Positions 9,749 through 20,951 of a stretch of 64,000 nt of DNA are shown in pieces. A program made the position numbers and the translations under genes. The stretch is from Gracilimonas sp034520725 (GTDB taxonomy: Bacteria > Bacteroidota > Rhodothermia > Balneolales > Balneolaceae), in the NCBI GenBank assembly GCA_034520725.1, contig JAXHNH010000003.1, forward strand, positions 124,001 through 188,000. The letters are read 5' to 3'. A model generated the notes under the pieces. The model was not told the origin of the DNA. It made no database searches and saw only the letters and a list, made by a program, of their open reading frames with translations. The number at the start of each line of letters is the position of its first letter. Positions within the stretch are counted from its first letter, which is position 1.

Positions 9749-11464
9749 TTATTTTTTTCGGATCAGTACAACCGCTTCCAAAATGATCCATATGGTAAAG
9801 CCCAGAATGATGGCCCCAAAGGAAAACAGCAACAAGTTGCCATCGTTACCGCTGTAACCCGACCAATCGAAAATCACCTGCTCTGTCATAGCCCATAAGG
9901 TCATGATCATCAAAAAGATCATTGGTACCAACGTGAATACAATTGATCGACCTTGTCTTTTCAGCCAAATGGTAACCAAGAGTAAACTAATGCCAGCCAA
10001 CAGCTGATTGGATGTACCAAACAACGGCCACAATAGATATCCACCGGAACCGAGACCCCTTGGTCCCTCAGGCAGAAGTACCAAGGCTGCACTTGCTGCA
10101 ACTGCTATAAGAGTAGAAGTTTTAACTTTAGTCAATGGCTTAACACTATACTCCTCCCCCAACTCATTCAGAATATATCGCATCAACCGGACTGAGGTAT
10201 CCAGAGTAGTGGCTGCAAAGCTGATCACAATAACAGCAATGATCGTTTTAGCTACTTCAAGCGGAATAAGCAATGCTGTTGCAAGCTGTGCGGCGCCTTC
10301 CACAAAAATATTCAAACCAACGGCTCCTGCTTCTGAAAAGGAATGATATACATTTGTAAACTCACCCGTGGTATTAAAATAGGTTACAACGGCTACAATA
10401 GTGATCAATGCCAAAGCACCCTCGCCAATTGCTCCGAGATACCCCACAAACCGTGCATCCGTTTCTTGATCCAGCTGCTTGGCTGTGGTTCCGGATGAAA
10501 CCAAGCCATGAAAACCGGAAATGGCACCGCAGGCGATCGTTATGAACAACAAAGGAAACCAGCTAACATCAGTAGCTTCTGTATTGGTAACCGGCGCTGT
10601 TATTTCCGGGTTACTTACAAAGAGACCCAGATAAAGGATCAAAAGACCAAGAACCAGCTGATAGGCATTGATCAGATCCCGGGGCTGCAACAATTTCCAA
10701 ACGGGTAAGGTGGAAGCAAAATACACATAGACCATCAGCACCATGATCCATACAAAAAAGGCCATTTCTATTCCGGTCAAACCAAAAATCACATCCGCTT
10801 CAGCTCCTCCAAAATATTGAACCAGGTCGATTTGAAGCACCGGAACATAACTTGCAACGATGGCCGTAAAATACATCACAAATAAAACCACTATTGATGG
10901 CACCACCATATTTCCACTCTTTCGATAGGCTCTGATCCCGATCCAGATGGCAAGGGGTATTTGTATAAATACCGACAGAACTGTAGCCGGAAAATTGATA
11001 AAGAGATTTGAAATAACCCAGGCAAAAACGGCATTCACCATCAGAACCAGGATCAAAATTATGAACAAAAATAGCAGTTTTGCCCTGTGGCCAACCAGCT
11101 TATTTGCAAGCGTCCCTACAGATTGCCCCTTATGTCGCACTGAAAGAACCAAGGTACCAAAATCATGGACACCTGCGGCAAAGATGGTTCCAAACACCAC
11201 CCAAAGCATAGCCGGTAACCAACCCCAATAAACAGCAATAGCAGGACCAACAATGGGGGCTGCCCCGGCAATAGATGTAAAGTGATGCCCCAGAAGAACA
11301 AATTTATTAGCCGGCACATAATCCACATCGTCCTGAAATTCGTGTGCGGGGGTCATGTAATCTGGGTTGAGCCGATAGATCTTTTCAGCCAGAAACCTCG
11401 AGTAATACCTATAACCGATAAAGAATAGAAAAAGAGAAAGAGCCGCTACCCAGCTTGCCTGCAT
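9749..11464 (-). CDS. cstA: Carbon starvation protein A (peptide / pyruvate transporter)
   Basis: A 571-aa polytopic inner-membrane protein with roughly 16 hydrophobic segments. CstA signatures are clear: NKFVLLGHHFTSIAGAAPIVGPAIA near residue 55, GVHDFGTLVLSVRHKGQSVG, GFHGLVSSGTTAKQL and the C-terminal FGTSNQLLAGISLLL. Family members take up peptides or pyruvate under carbon limitation. Shorter than the ~700-aa E. coli protein, as is common for the short CstA class. It converges on the potassium-channel gene with only three bases between the two ends. Confidence 0.94.
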   Translation of the reverse strand: MQASWVAALSLFLFFIGYRYYSRFLAEKIYRLNPDYMTPAHEFQDDVDYVPANKFVLLGHHFTSIAGAAPIVGPAIAVYWGWLPAMLWVVFGTIFAAGVHDFGTLVLSVRHKGQSVGTLANKLVGHRAKLLFLFIILILVLMVNAVFAWVISNLFINFPATVLSVFIQIPLAIWIGIRAYRKSGNMVVPSIVVLFVMYFTAIVASYVPVLQIDLVQYFGGAEADVIFGLTGIEMAFFVWIMVLMVYVYFASTLPVWKLLQPRDLINAYQLVLGLLILYLGLFVSNPEITAPVTNTEATDVSWFPLLFITIACGAISGFHGLVSSGTTAKQLDQETDARFVGYLGAIGEGALALITIVAVVTYFNTTGEFTNVYHSFSEAGAVGLNIFVEGAAQLATALLIPLEVAKTIIAVIVISFAATTLDTSVRLMRYILNELGEEYSVKPLTKVKTSTLIAVAASAALVLLPEGPRGLGSGGYLLWPLFGTSNQLLAGISLLLVTIWLKRQGRSIVFTLVPMIFLMIMTLWAMTEQVIFDWSGYSGNDGNLLLFSFGAIILGFTIWIILEAVVLIRKK

Positions 11465-11585
11465 GAAGTTATCTCATTTAATTTCAGATTATTCAACCAT
11501 AAAGCATCTTATTTACTACATTTCGTTTTGTTATGCAAACTTCAGCAATCACCTTCACTGCTAATATAAATATTTAACATTTCCG

Positions 11586-11810
11586 GTGTACGACTCAACG
11601 TTTCTTATCAAATTAGTTCAGGCTAAAATGCCCTTCGGTCAATACAAAGACCGCTACATTACAAGTCTGCCCGTGCATTACCTCGAGTGGTTTTCAAGAA
11701 AGGGGTTTCCAAATGGGCAACTCGGTCAATATTTAGCCACCATGTTCGAGATCAAAACCAACGGACTTGACGATATACTAAAACCGATCATTAAGGAGTA
11801 CCGGTATTAA
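11586..11810 (+). CDS. DUF3820-type small protein, 74 aa
   Basis: Reads MYDSTFLIKLVQAKMPFGQYKDR, with the family pattern MPFGKYKG followed by LPVHYLEWFSRKGFPNGQLG. This matches the DUF3820 family (once described as putative quorum-sensing-regulated virulence factor), whose function is not established. A GTG start at 11586 is the furthest start before the conserved core. No signal peptide. It stands alone between cstA and the CocE-type hydrolase. Confidence 0.78.
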   Translation: MYDSTFLIKLVQAKMPFGQYKDRYITSLPVHYLEWFSRKGFPNGQLGQYLATMFEIKTNGLDDILKPIIKEYRY

Positions 11811-11904
11811 TAGTTTCGGGGCTGTATTAATAGATGTAACAACAAGTTTATTATTTGTACAAATAAAGTACATTACCCTTGTACTTTTAACTAACTCCTT
11901 CCTT

Positions 11905-13782
11905 ATGAAACGTTTATCCTTTCCCCTCCTGGTAATCCTCACCCTCCTGTTATCTTTTAATTCGCTTGCTCAGGAAAGAAATATTCTTGCAGAACTTGAA
12001 AAGATCGCTGTTATCGACCAGAAGGTCATGATGCCCATGGGTGATGGCGTAAGACTGGCAACTGATATTTACCGACCTAAAACAGATGACCCGGTTCCTG
12101 TTATATTTTCCCGAACCCCTTACAATTTTAACACTTATCGTGATGGGGAATTATCAACCCGTACCTTGAATACAGCGTATGAAGCTGTTAAAAGAGGCTA
12201 TGCCTATGTTGTTCAAAACGAACGTGGCCGTTTCTTTTCAGAAGGTGATTGGAATATTCTGGGAACTCCATTAACTGACGGATCTGATGCCTTTACATGG
12301 ATGTCTGAACAAGACTGGAGTAATGGCAAAGTTGGAACACTGGGTTGTTCTTCTACTGCAGAATGGCAAATGGCTGTGGCTGCGATGGATCATCCGGCCC
12401 ATGCTGCTATGGTTCCTCAGGGCTACGGTGCCGGTGTAGGCCGTATCGGTGACTTCTACGAACAAGGTAACTGGTATCGTGGTGGCGCAGGACAAATGTT
12501 ATTCACCGCATGGTTATACTCAACCCAACACGATCCTATGGCACCTGAATTGCCAAAGGGTATTTCTCAAGATGAACTGCTACGCTTACAGCGCTTTTAT
12601 GACATGGCTCCTGAATATCCCCGTGTTGACTGGGAGAAAGCATTGAAGCACTTACCGGTGGAAGATATCATTGAAAATGTGAATGGTCCCGAAGGGATTT
12701 ATGAAGATATGATCACCCGAAAGCCAAATGACCCCGAATGGTATCAGGGCGGATTATATCATGATGATATGGATTTTGGCGTTCCGAGTTTTTGGTTTGT
12801 TTCCTGGTATGATGTGTCCTCCAGCCCAAATCTGGCTCTTTTCAACCATGTGAGAGAAAATGCATCTGATCCTGAGGTCAGAGATAACCAATATCTTGTT
12901 ATTGCCCCGACCCTGCATTGCGGCTATACACGGGCTACAGAAAATACCGTAGTTGGAGAACGAAGTGTAGGTGATGCAACCCTGCCCTATAACGAAATGG
13001 TATATGACTGGTTCGATTTTTGGCTAAAAGGTGAACAAAATAACGTTACCGAAGAAATGCCTAGAGTTCGTTACTACACCATGGGTATGAATGAATGGCA
13101 AACTGCCGATCAGTGGCCACCAAAAAATGCAGAAATGACGACGTATTATTTAGGCAGTGATGGAAGTGCCAATTCAAGATTGGGAGATGGCATTTTAACT
13201 GACTCTGCACCCAATAATGATAACCCTGATACATTTACCTACGACCCCATGAACCCTGTTCCATCTTATGGGGGAAATGTATGTTGTACCGGAAACGCAG
13301 TTCAGGGCGGGGCTTTTGATCAGCAGGAAATGGAACTGAGGGATGATATTTTAGTTTATACATCCGCTCCACTTGAAGAAGGTATTGAAGTGAGTGGTTT
13401 TATTGAGTCCAGGTTATACCTCTCTTCTGATGCGAAAGACACAGATGTTACCATAAAACTGATAGACGTTTATCCGGATGGCAAAGCATATAACCTGGAT
13501 GAAACCATACAGAGAGTTCGTTATCGTGAAGGATATGACAAAGAGGTATTTATGGAAAAAGGTAAGATATATGAGGTAAATTTAACCCCCATGTCTACCA
13601 GTAATTACTTTGATAAAGGACACCGAATAAGAATTGAGATCACCAGTTCAAACTTCCCGCGGTTCGATCGAAACCTTAATACCGGCGGTAATAATTACGA
13701 TGAATCAGAAGGAGTTACTGCAACCAATTCAATTCATCATTCAGAAGAATATCCAAGTCAGATCCGGCTTCCTATCAGTTAA
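11905..13782 (+). CDS. CocE/NonD family hydrolase (X-Pro dipeptidyl-peptidase S15 fold), secreted
   Basis: A 625-aa protein with signal peptide (MKRLSFPLLVILTLLLSFNS, cleaved after LAQ). The N-terminal half is an alpha/beta hydrolase: MPMGDGVRLATDIYRP, SRTPYN, QNERGRFFSEG, then Ser149 in TLGCSSTAEWQ as probable nucleophile; APTLHCGYT supplies a candidate acid/base residue. The C-terminal half (from about residue 440) is the jelly-roll domain of the S15 group ending in GHRIRIEITSSNFPRFDRN. The substrate could be a proline-containing peptide, an ester or an acylated amide. Its nearness to SusCD and cstA suggests peptides. Confidence 0.88.
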   Translation: MKRLSFPLLVILTLLLSFNSLAQERNILAELEKIAVIDQKVMMPMGDGVRLATDIYRPKTDDPVPVIFSRTPYNFNTYRDGELSTRTLNTAYEAVKRGYAYVVQNERGRFFSEGDWNILGTPLTDGSDAFTWMSEQDWSNGKVGTLGCSSTAEWQMAVAAMDHPAHAAMVPQGYGAGVGRIGDFYEQGNWYRGGAGQMLFTAWLYSTQHDPMAPELPKGISQDELLRLQRFYDMAPEYPRVDWEKALKHLPVEDIIENVNGPEGIYEDMITRKPNDPEWYQGGLYHDDMDFGVPSFWFVSWYDVSSSPNLALFNHVRENASDPEVRDNQYLVIAPTLHCGYTRATENTVVGERSVGDATLPYNEMVYDWFDFWLKGEQNNVTEEMPRVRYYTMGMNEWQTADQWPPKNAEMTTYYLGSDGSANSRLGDGILTDSAPNNDNPDTFTYDPMNPVPSYGGNVCCTGNAVQGGAFDQQEMELRDDILVYTSAPLEEGIEVSGFIESRLYLSSDAKDTDVTIKLIDVYPDGKAYNLDETIQRVRYREGYDKEVFMEKGKIYEVNLTPMSTSNYFDKGHRIRIEITSSNFPRFDRNLNTGGNNYDESEGVTATNSIHHSEEYPSQIRLPIS

Positions 13783-13817
13783 GAACTGAACAAGCTAAAC
13801 CAAAATATATAGGTAAT

Positions 13818-13850
13818 AAAAAAGGCTGTGTTAAAAAACACAGCCTTTTT
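13818..13850. terminator. Bidirectional rho-independent terminator between CocE-type gene and susD
   Basis: A strong hairpin pairs 13819-13832 with 13837-13850; the core arm GGCTGTGTT is perfect, with a short A loop. It has an A run before and a T run after, so it can end transcription from both the + strand hydrolase gene and the minus strand SusCD operon. Confidence 0.85.
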
Positions 13851-13874
13851 AATAATGTGGAAATTTAACTTTCC

Positions 13875-15262
13875 TTAGTTATTGTTTTCCCAGTTTGTTT
13901 CACTTGTTGGTCGCTCTAACTGAGTAAACACTGTTCCGTAACGAGCATCGATCTCATTCAGGCGATCATATCTTCTGGCATCTATCCAGCGGTGACCGCC
14001 TTCTGCCCAAAGAGAGTAACGTCGCTCAAACAACACCTGATCAATGACTTCCGCCGTGTTTGCCAAGGCAACCGGTGTCAGTCCCCAGGTACCACGGATC
14101 AAATTGACAGCCGCTTCTGCATCAACAATATCAGTTCCCTGATTTCTCTGAGCCAATGCTTCCGCATAAATAAGGATCAATTCCTCATTTCTCAGGTATG
14201 GTATCGGAGATTTATTGCTTTCCCAGCGTGCATCCTGATATTACTGCATCTACAGGAATATTAGCATTTGATACTGGTGTCGGTTCGCTGAGAAGAACTT
14301 ATTGGCAACACGCTGGTCATTCGCTTCAGCATCATCTATCATTGAAGGATGAACCACAACGATCTGATTCGTATTAGCATCTAAAGGATCAAACAGTGGG
14401 TTGAATGAATCCGGTGGATCACCATATACATGGTATACACCAACATTCATGCTGGCTTCACCTGCAGTGAGATCCATGAATGAGTCATCCAATGCATCCA
14501 GTGCACCGGTCCAGTCCTCCGCATAAATTGAAGCACGGGCTTTTATAGCACGGTTAACCTGCTGTAAACCGGCAACTGAATCAAAACCATACTCACCAAA
14601 GCCATCTGTTAAATTAAATGGCAATGTGGCAGAAGCATTATTCAGATCAGAGTTGGCTTCATCCAGAAGATTCAGGATCTCTGTCAGAGCATTGTCATAA
14701 CTGAGAAACGGTCCCGGATTAAGCGGTTCGTCAACATCAATACGAATACCGTTTTGATATTGACCATGAAGCGGGATCAAATACTGAAATGCTTTGATCG
14801 TTTTAGCAAAACCTAAAATTGCATTCTTTTCTGCATCAGTAACACTGGTTGTGTTTATCAGTTGCACCAATAAGCAAGATTTGCCTGCTTTATTGCCTGA
14901 TAAGGTGTGTTATAAACACCACCTGACCCAAAGAAATTTGGATAGGGAGTAATTCCCTCCTGTCCTAACCAGTCAATGGTAAATCGTGGATCTGATTCGA
15001 AAAATGCCCAAACTTCACGGCCAAATGAACCGTAAAGTTGAGTAGCATTACTCACATAACCACGATGACGGGCTTCAAGGCCTGTTACCATATTTTGGAG
15101 TTCACCGCGAGAGGCATCCTGTAGCACACCTTCTACAGAGGGATTATTTGGGTCAAAAACCTCATCAACCTCCGTCAAATTACACCCTGTCATCATAAAG
15201 ACTGATAACAGTACAATAGTAGTACTAAATATGTAATGTTTAATGTTTTTCATGATAATCAT
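13875..15262 (-). CDS. susD-like: SusD/RagB-family outer-membrane lipoprotein (frame broken three times)
   Basis: Nutrient-binding lipoprotein that caps a SusC transporter. About 462 aa: signal with lipobox MMTGC near residue 27, the SusD start DPNNPSVEGVL, tetratricopeptide-like middle and the C-terminal SusD motif SPIPYLRNEELILIYAEAL followed by VLFERRYSLWAEGGHRWIDARRY. Frames must be joined at about 14878 (one base missing; ANLAY then LVQLINTTS), about 14285 (one missing; KFFS then SEPTPVSNANIPVDAV) and about 14240 (one extra; then YQDARWESNKSPIP). All pieces are SusD-like, so indel errors are likelier than decay. Two bases separate it from susC. Confidence 0.86.
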
Positions 15263-15264
15263 TC

Positions 15265-18236
15265 TTAAAAGTCGAGGTTAATGTGAAAGAATACTCTCCT
15301 TGAACTCGGATAAGGAGTAACCTCTACCGATTGAGCAATAGGCTGAGCACCAAAGTTTGATACTTCAGGATCATAGCTGTTGTAATCGGAGAATAAGAGA
15401 AGATTCTTACCTGAAACACCTAATCTGATTCTTTCAACGTTTAAACTTTCAACCAAGTTTGTTGGTACTGTATAGTACAAACCAACTTCTCTTAGCTTCA
15501 AATAAGTTGCTTCGTCAACAAAACGGCTAGGATCAAAAGGTCCACGATCGAGCCCGTTTGGTGTGCCATCACCATCATCATCTGCGCTCCAATCCGGTGT
15601 ATTTCCACCGCCATCAAGCAAGAATCCAGTCAGGTCAATGTTATCCGCCCCTTTGCTGTATTGAAAGAGGAAACTAAACTCAAAGTTAGCAAGGAAGTTC
15701 AGTTCATTATACCATGACATTTGGTAATCAGGCTGAGCATTCCCATAAAAGGTGAGTCCGGGATCTTGAGGATTACCTACAATAGTTGTAGGTGAATATC
15801 CTTCACGGATCAGATACTGACCAAGTGAAAGCCCAAATCCACCGGTTTCATATGATGGTATATCCAATCTTGTGATCTCTGAATCATTCTTCCAGTACAA
15901 CAATTTTGTTAGCCATGATAAATTGGCGTTTCGTATTGGAGAGGTAGTCAAACTAAGCTCTATACCTTTGTTCTCCAGATCAGCGGCATTAGTTGCAATG
16001 GCGCTTATACCGGTTGAGGAAGGAGGACTTTGATCAAGGATCAGGTCACGTACTTCTTTGATGTAATAAGTAGCTTCTATACCGATCTTGCCTTGGAAAG
16101 CACTGATATCTGCACCAAATTCGATCTCACTGGCTGTCTCAGGTTTCAGGTTTGGATCGATAGCTCTTGTTGAAATAACAGATCCAAGACCTCCACCAAT
16201 ATTAACACCGGCAAGTGCTTCAAAGGTAGAACCAAAAGATGCTTTTCCACCGGTTTCACCATAGGCTGTTCTCAGTTTGAACTGATCGATCTGATCAACA
16301 TTCCAGAAACCGAAGTTGGTCAGGTTAGCAGCAAGAGAAGCCTTTGGAAAAGCATAGAACTCATTTTGCATGGCGTTCAGTGTCGATTTATCAAAACGAA
16401 CACCAACGGTACCGATCAACTTATCTTCCCAGTTGATCTCTTCCTGTGCAACCAATCCAATATCGGATACTTCCTGAAAAGTTTGTGAAAACACAGACTG
16501 AACCTGAGCTTGATTCAAGTTTGTTTGACCGGGAGCCAAACCTCTACCTCGGTTCAACAGACGATTGGATTCCTCATAAATACGAGTGTAACCTAACTGT
16601 GTACTAAAGTTAAATCCTTCCACATCAATATTATGAACAAGGAAGGCCTGCAAATTCAGATTGAAATTATCCTGCTTACCATGGATCACATCACCCGGCG
16701 TAGCACTTGCCTGCTGTGACTGAAACCATTCAGGAAAATACACTTCAGAGTTTGCATTCAGGTAATCAAAACCCACCTGTGTGTTGAAACTCAGGAAACT
16801 GTTATCATCTGAATAAAGCTGAGCTTCCAATCTTAAGACTTTGCAGAAATCGATTTACGATCTGATTGTTAATCGCATGATCGCGCAATGCATAAGGGTT
16901 TTCTGCGAAATATGGGTTATTTGGATATACACCATTTTCATCCGGTCTCAGGTCTGCATAGCTGGGTACATAGGCAATGTTGTATCCAATACTACCACCT
17001 GTACCATTCTGATTACCGGTAAATCCTCGGTCAGAATCAGTTCTCACAAAGTTAGAAGTAGAAGAAACTGAAATATTGTTGTTTATAGAATGATCTACAT
17101 TCAACCGAATATTATTTCTGTTAAATCCTGTATTCTTAATGATACCTTCTTCATCCTGAAGTCCTGCACTTAAATAGAACTGTGTTTTTTCACTACCACC
17201 GGATACACTGATCTGAGTGTTGGTAAGCAAACCGGTCTCACCATACATTTCTTCTTCATAATCAAGAAGATTTCCATTCTGTTGAAACAAGGCTAACTCC
17301 TGATTTCTTCTAGCAATAGCTTCAGGAGTTGTTCCATCATATATTAGATTGATCTTATCCTCGCTACCACTTATCAAATCCAAGTAGATTCAAAGCAGAA
17401 GCAAAACCAACATCTTGTTTAATACTTACTCTGGTATCACCGGCTTTACCTTTTTTGGTTGTAATAATGATTACGCCGGCATTCGCACGGCTACCATAAA
17501 TAGCAGCGGCAGAAGGACCTTTTAGAACCTCGATAGATTCAATGTCTTCCGGGTTAAGGTCAGATATACGGCTGGCAACACCATCCTGACTGGCTCCACC
17601 GGCACCACTTACAGAAGAACGACCTGTGGAGATAACTGAGTTATCTACATAGATACCGTCAATTACATAAAGTGGTTGAGATGAACCTGCACCAAGCGTT
17701 GAAATACCGCGCAACTGAACGTTACTACCACCACCGGGAGCTCCGCCACTGGATACAATATTAACACCGGGAAGTTTACCCGATAAGGCACCGTCAATGG
17801 ATTCATTTACGGTTGTTCCTGCAAGTTCCTCAGCAGATACTGTACTTACAGCATTAGCCAGGTTACTTCGTTTCACATTAGAGGCAAGACCGGAAACGAC
17901 GATCTCATCAAGTCTGGAAATATCCGGACGTAATTCAATATCAAGATCAACAACTGAATTACCATCTCTGTTGACCTCAATGGTTCTTGTTATATAACCA
18001 ACATAGGTTATTCTTAGGGTTGCTGATTCTCCTTGTACCTGTAAAGAGAATTCGCCATCAATGTTCGTAGCAGCACCACCACCTGAATCTACATTCAGTA
18101 TGGTAACACCAAACAATGGTTCATTACTTTCTGCATCGGTGATCGTACCCGTCACCGTAAATTGTGCGTAAGCACTGGCAGTAAGAACAAACAGCGACAA
18201 TACAAAAGAAAACGCGTGTTTGTAGAAGTTTTTCAT
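15265..18236 (-). CDS. susC-like: SusC/RagA-family TonB-linked outer-membrane transporter (frame broken twice)
   Basis: About 990 aa. Signal peptide (ending AYAQ), carboxypeptidase-regulatory-like domain at residues 26-105 (VTGTITDAESNEPLFGVTI), a TonB-contact stretch, then the plug domain with SusC signatures GKLPGVNIVSSGGAPGGGS, VQLRGISTLG, PLYVIDGIYVD and IESIEVLKGPSAAAIYGSRA. The barrel follows, ending VFFHINLDF. Frames join near 17378 (one extra base in GATAAGTGG, LGFD then SGSEDKINL) and near 16827 (one extra base in CTTAAGATT, giving QSLRLEAQLYSDD). First gene of the SusCD operon; ligand unknown, with no glycosidase next to it. Confidence 0.88.
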
Positions 18237-18279
18237 ATAGCGTGAATTTTAGTTAGAGTTAATTAGTGCACATGTAAAT

Positions 18280-18297
18280 ACTTCCATGGTTGGAAGT
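18280..18297. promoter_or_regulatory. Perfect small hairpin in the susC leader
   Basis: ACTTCCA (18280-18286) pairs perfectly with TGGAAGT (18291-18297) around a four-base loop. It lies 44 bases before the susC ATG and inside the transcript expected from the promoter proposed at 18344-18372. It could affect leader stability or initiation. No T run follows it, so it is not a terminator. Confidence 0.4.
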
Positions 18298-18343
18298 CAC
18301 GCTAGTTACCCAAATGAGAGTTAAATCTCAATAGACCATTACT

Positions 18344-18372
18344 CAAAGATAGGAACGATCAAATCTTAACAA
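18344..18372 (-). promoter_or_regulatory. Candidate Bacteroidota-type promoter of the SusCD operon
   Basis: On the minus strand TATCTTTG (18351 to 18344) fits the TAnnTTTG minus-7 consensus, with a TTG at 18372-18370 about 18 bases upstream as possible minus-33 element. Transcription would begin near 18338 and give a leader of roughly 100 bases that includes the hairpin at 18280-18297. Confidence 0.5.
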
Positions 18373-18531
18373 TTATATAAGATGCAGTTAATCAACAGGT
18401 TACAAAAAATTTATTTCTGAAAATCTTAAACTAATATCTTTTCGTTTATAAATATTTTACAGGCTGATGCTATTTTCAGCCTAAAAACATGGAAATTCGC
18501 ATATATATAAGGTTAATAATAATAGTCCTTT

Positions 18532-19131
18532 TTATTTCTTTTGGATCAAAATGAGCATCGCGAGATCATATACAGAGTGAGCTATCATAGCTGCGATAAG
18601 CCCAACGTAAGAGGCAAGAAAACCAAGTAGTAAACTTAGCCCAAACATCATCACTCCAAAAAGTATATGCCCTGCTGATTTGAACTTAAAATAACCGTGA
18701 ATTCCAATGAAGATAATAGAAGTAAATACATTACCGAGCAGTGGCTGAATGGCTCCTCTGAATAGTATTTCTTCTCCGGCACCGGCAAATACAGATATCT
18801 GAAACTTATCAAAGAGAGAAAAGCGGGCTTTTGAAAGAGCTTTGAAGACTGAAAAATCAGAAAGCACATTTGAAACCGGAGGTATTTTAATGATAAGGTA
18901 AATAACAGCAGATGATAACACACCGGCTCCCACCCCAAAACCAACCTGATCTAAAACTGCATAGTTACTGTTAAAAAGATCCACCAGCCAGCCTTCGTGC
19001 CAGTATTTAATGATGAGCAGTGATATAAAAAAGTAGATATTAGCCGAGACCACCGACATGATCAACAGCTTTCCGGTAGTTAATCCTGATAGATCATTCA
19101 TTCTTTGATCAGACTGGGGTTCATTTTCCAT
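18532..19131 (-). CDS. CPBP-family intramembrane metalloprotease (CAAX protease/bacteriocin-processing type)
   Basis: A 199-aa polytopic membrane protein with about five helices. The family motifs are visible: GAGEEILFRGAIQPLLG (EE and R of motif 1), a histidine in FIGIHGYFKFKS (motif 2) and IAHSVYDLAML near the C terminus (motif 3 with His and Asp/Asn). In bacteria the substrates are mostly unknown. The N-terminal 20 residues are cytosolic and polar. It stands alone, followed by the SusC promoter region; 19132-19389 before it holds no gene that I can support. Confidence 0.88.
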   Translation of the reverse strand: MENEPQSDQRMNDLSGLTTGKLLIMSVVSANIYFFISLLIIKYWHEGWLVDLFNSNYAVLDQVGFGVGAGVLSSAVIYLIIKIPPVSNVLSDFSVFKALSKARFSLFDKFQISVFAGAGEEILFRGAIQPLLGNVFTSIIFIGIHGYFKFKSAGHILFGVMMFGLSLLLGFLASYVGLIAAMIAHSVYDLAMLILIQKK

Positions 19132-19389
19132 GAAATGAAAATAAGGCGGGGAGTTGAGAGCTAAAAATGGGAATGAATTACATTTTATAAATAGAACACG
19201 GATGACGCGGATTTAGCAGTTGGTCGCGGATTGTTTGGATATAAAGTAAACAACACCCAATCTATCTCATTAGCCCTATTTGTAACACAACACTGATATA
19301 CCGGTAATCCAAATTGATATAGCTGGGGTAACAGTAAATCACCAAATCTTTTACCAACTACTTAGAGTATTCTTTATTAAAATTATAAA

Positions 19390-20384
19390 TTACACCACTT
19401 TCCCAACTTCAAATACCTCTTCACCCAGTTCTTTTGCTTTTTTCTTTACAGCATCTATCTCATCTTCAGAAACTACGGCTATCAAACCAATACCTAAATT
19501 GAAAGTACCCTGCATATCATCTTCGGGTACATTACCAATTTCCTTTATCATTTGGTAAACAGGTGGGCGTTCCCAGGCATCCCAGTTAATATTGAGTTTC
19601 AATCCCTCAGGAAGAATACGTTTCGTATTTCCAACAATACCACCACCGGTGATATGCGAAAATCCATTCACCCCTTTCAGCATTTTCAATTCGGTGATCA
19701 ATGACAAATAAGAACGATGAACCTTTAGCAGTTCATCACCAACCGTGCTGCCGAGATCTTCCACATAATTCTCAACTTTATACTTACTGAAAAGTACTTT
19801 TCGGGCTAAAGAATAACCGTTAGTATGGAGTCCAGAACTTTTGAATCCCAGAAGAACATCCCCTTTTTGAATATCAGATCCGTTGATAACTTCATCTTCA
19901 TCCACAATACCAACAATGGTACCTGCCAGATCAAATTCCCCTTCATCATAGATATCCGGCATTTCAGCTGTTTCACCTCCAATAAGAGCTACTCCATTTT
20001 CCTTACAGGCTTTGGCAAATCCTTTTACAACATCCACACCTACTTGCTGTTCAAGCTTACCGGTTGAGAAATAATCCAGGAAGAAAAGAGGTTTGGCACC
20101 ACAAACAGCAATGTCATTCACGCAATGATTTACCAGATCCTGCCCAACGGTATCATACTTACCGGCTTTAAAAGCCACGATCAGTTTAGTTCCAACGCCA
20201 TCAACAGAACTAACAAAAACCGGTTTTTTATAAGAACCGAGATCCGGCCTGAAAAAACCACCAAAGCCTCCAATATTAGTAAGTACTTCCGGTCCGTGGG
20301 TGTCTTTAACCACACCTTTTATGGATTCGACCATTTCTTCACCGGCTTTGATATCAACTCCGGAATCTTATAGTAAGTGTTCAT
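19390..20384 (-). CDS. purM: Phosphoribosylformylglycinamidine cyclo-ligase (start region frame broken)
   Basis: AIR synthetase, fifth step of purine synthesis. Clear motifs: VDGVGTKLIVAFKAG, LVNHCVNDIAVCGAKPLFFLDY, ALIGGETAEMPDIY, GLHTNGYSLARKVLF and HITGGGIVGNTKRILP. The long uninterrupted frame starts only at 20334, lacking the normal N terminus. One base missing near 20368 restores it: ATG at 20382-20384 gives MNTYY, then DSGVDIKAGEEMVESIKG, which is the usual PurM opening. An essential purine gene is unlikely to be broken here, so I read this as a sequencing indel. Confidence 0.93.
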
Positions 20385-20437
20385 TTGAATTATTTTTATG
20401 CCAGCCACACTAAAGAAGTCACCTATCAGACTATTAT

Positions 20438-20951
20438 TCAGTTTTGTGTTACTAGTCGTATATGTGTGCTAAATGATGATTGGAGTGCCAGGCGTACAGT
20501 GCAGCAGATTTTGCTAGGCTAAACTGAACCTGATCCCGGTTTTATAAGATCGTTTCCATTGCTCTTCATCAAGGCTTTCATAAATGCGGATCATTTTTTC
20601 ATGGGTATCTTCCAGCATTTGAAGGGTAAGTTCCAATGGTATCCCAAATTGATCCTCAATGCTGACCCATGCATTCTGATCGTAAGGTCTTATTATCGGA
20701 TCATCTTCTGTAAGAGCTGTTTTTATCCTGATAACTGCATTCGTATGGGCGTCAAGTAAATGAGTGATCACTTCTCTGATAGTCCAACCGTTTTCCCGGT
20801 AAGGGATCATGAGTATATCATCAGAACAACCTTCAATTTCATCACGAATACGTTCTGGAAGTAATGCAATATCATCGATCCAAGATTCACGTTCCTCTTG
20901 TGAATGATCTTCTGTGAACGAAAGTTTTCCTATGGGATATTGTTTATTCAT
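20438..20951 (-). CDS. DinB/YfiT (BstA-like) metal-dependent S-transferase family protein, 3' part frame broken
   Basis: Starts MNKQYPIGKLSF and has the YfiT-type core RENGWTIREVITHLLDAHTN (first metal histidine) and DDPIIRPYDQNAWV. The frame stops at 20514 after YKTGIRFSLA. In another frame the expected ending AKSAALYAWHSNHHLAHI follows directly at about 20515-20460, carrying the two further metal histidines (WHSNHHxxH). One base is missing near 20516, and a second slip near 20458 would give AHIRLVTQN and the stop at 20438. Bacillithiol transferases are known family members; the substrate here is unknown. It is the last gene before the candidate origin. Confidence 0.8.

Noticed and set aside
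18461..18482. Hairpin AGGCTGA / TCAGCCT downstream of the CPBP gene as terminator
   Set aside because: Only seven pairs with a nine-base loop and no proper T tract in the direction needed; support is too weak.
19132..19389. Possible small gene between purM and the CPBP protease
   Set aside because: No frame of convincing length or composition, and no ribosome site; it is treated as an empty gap.
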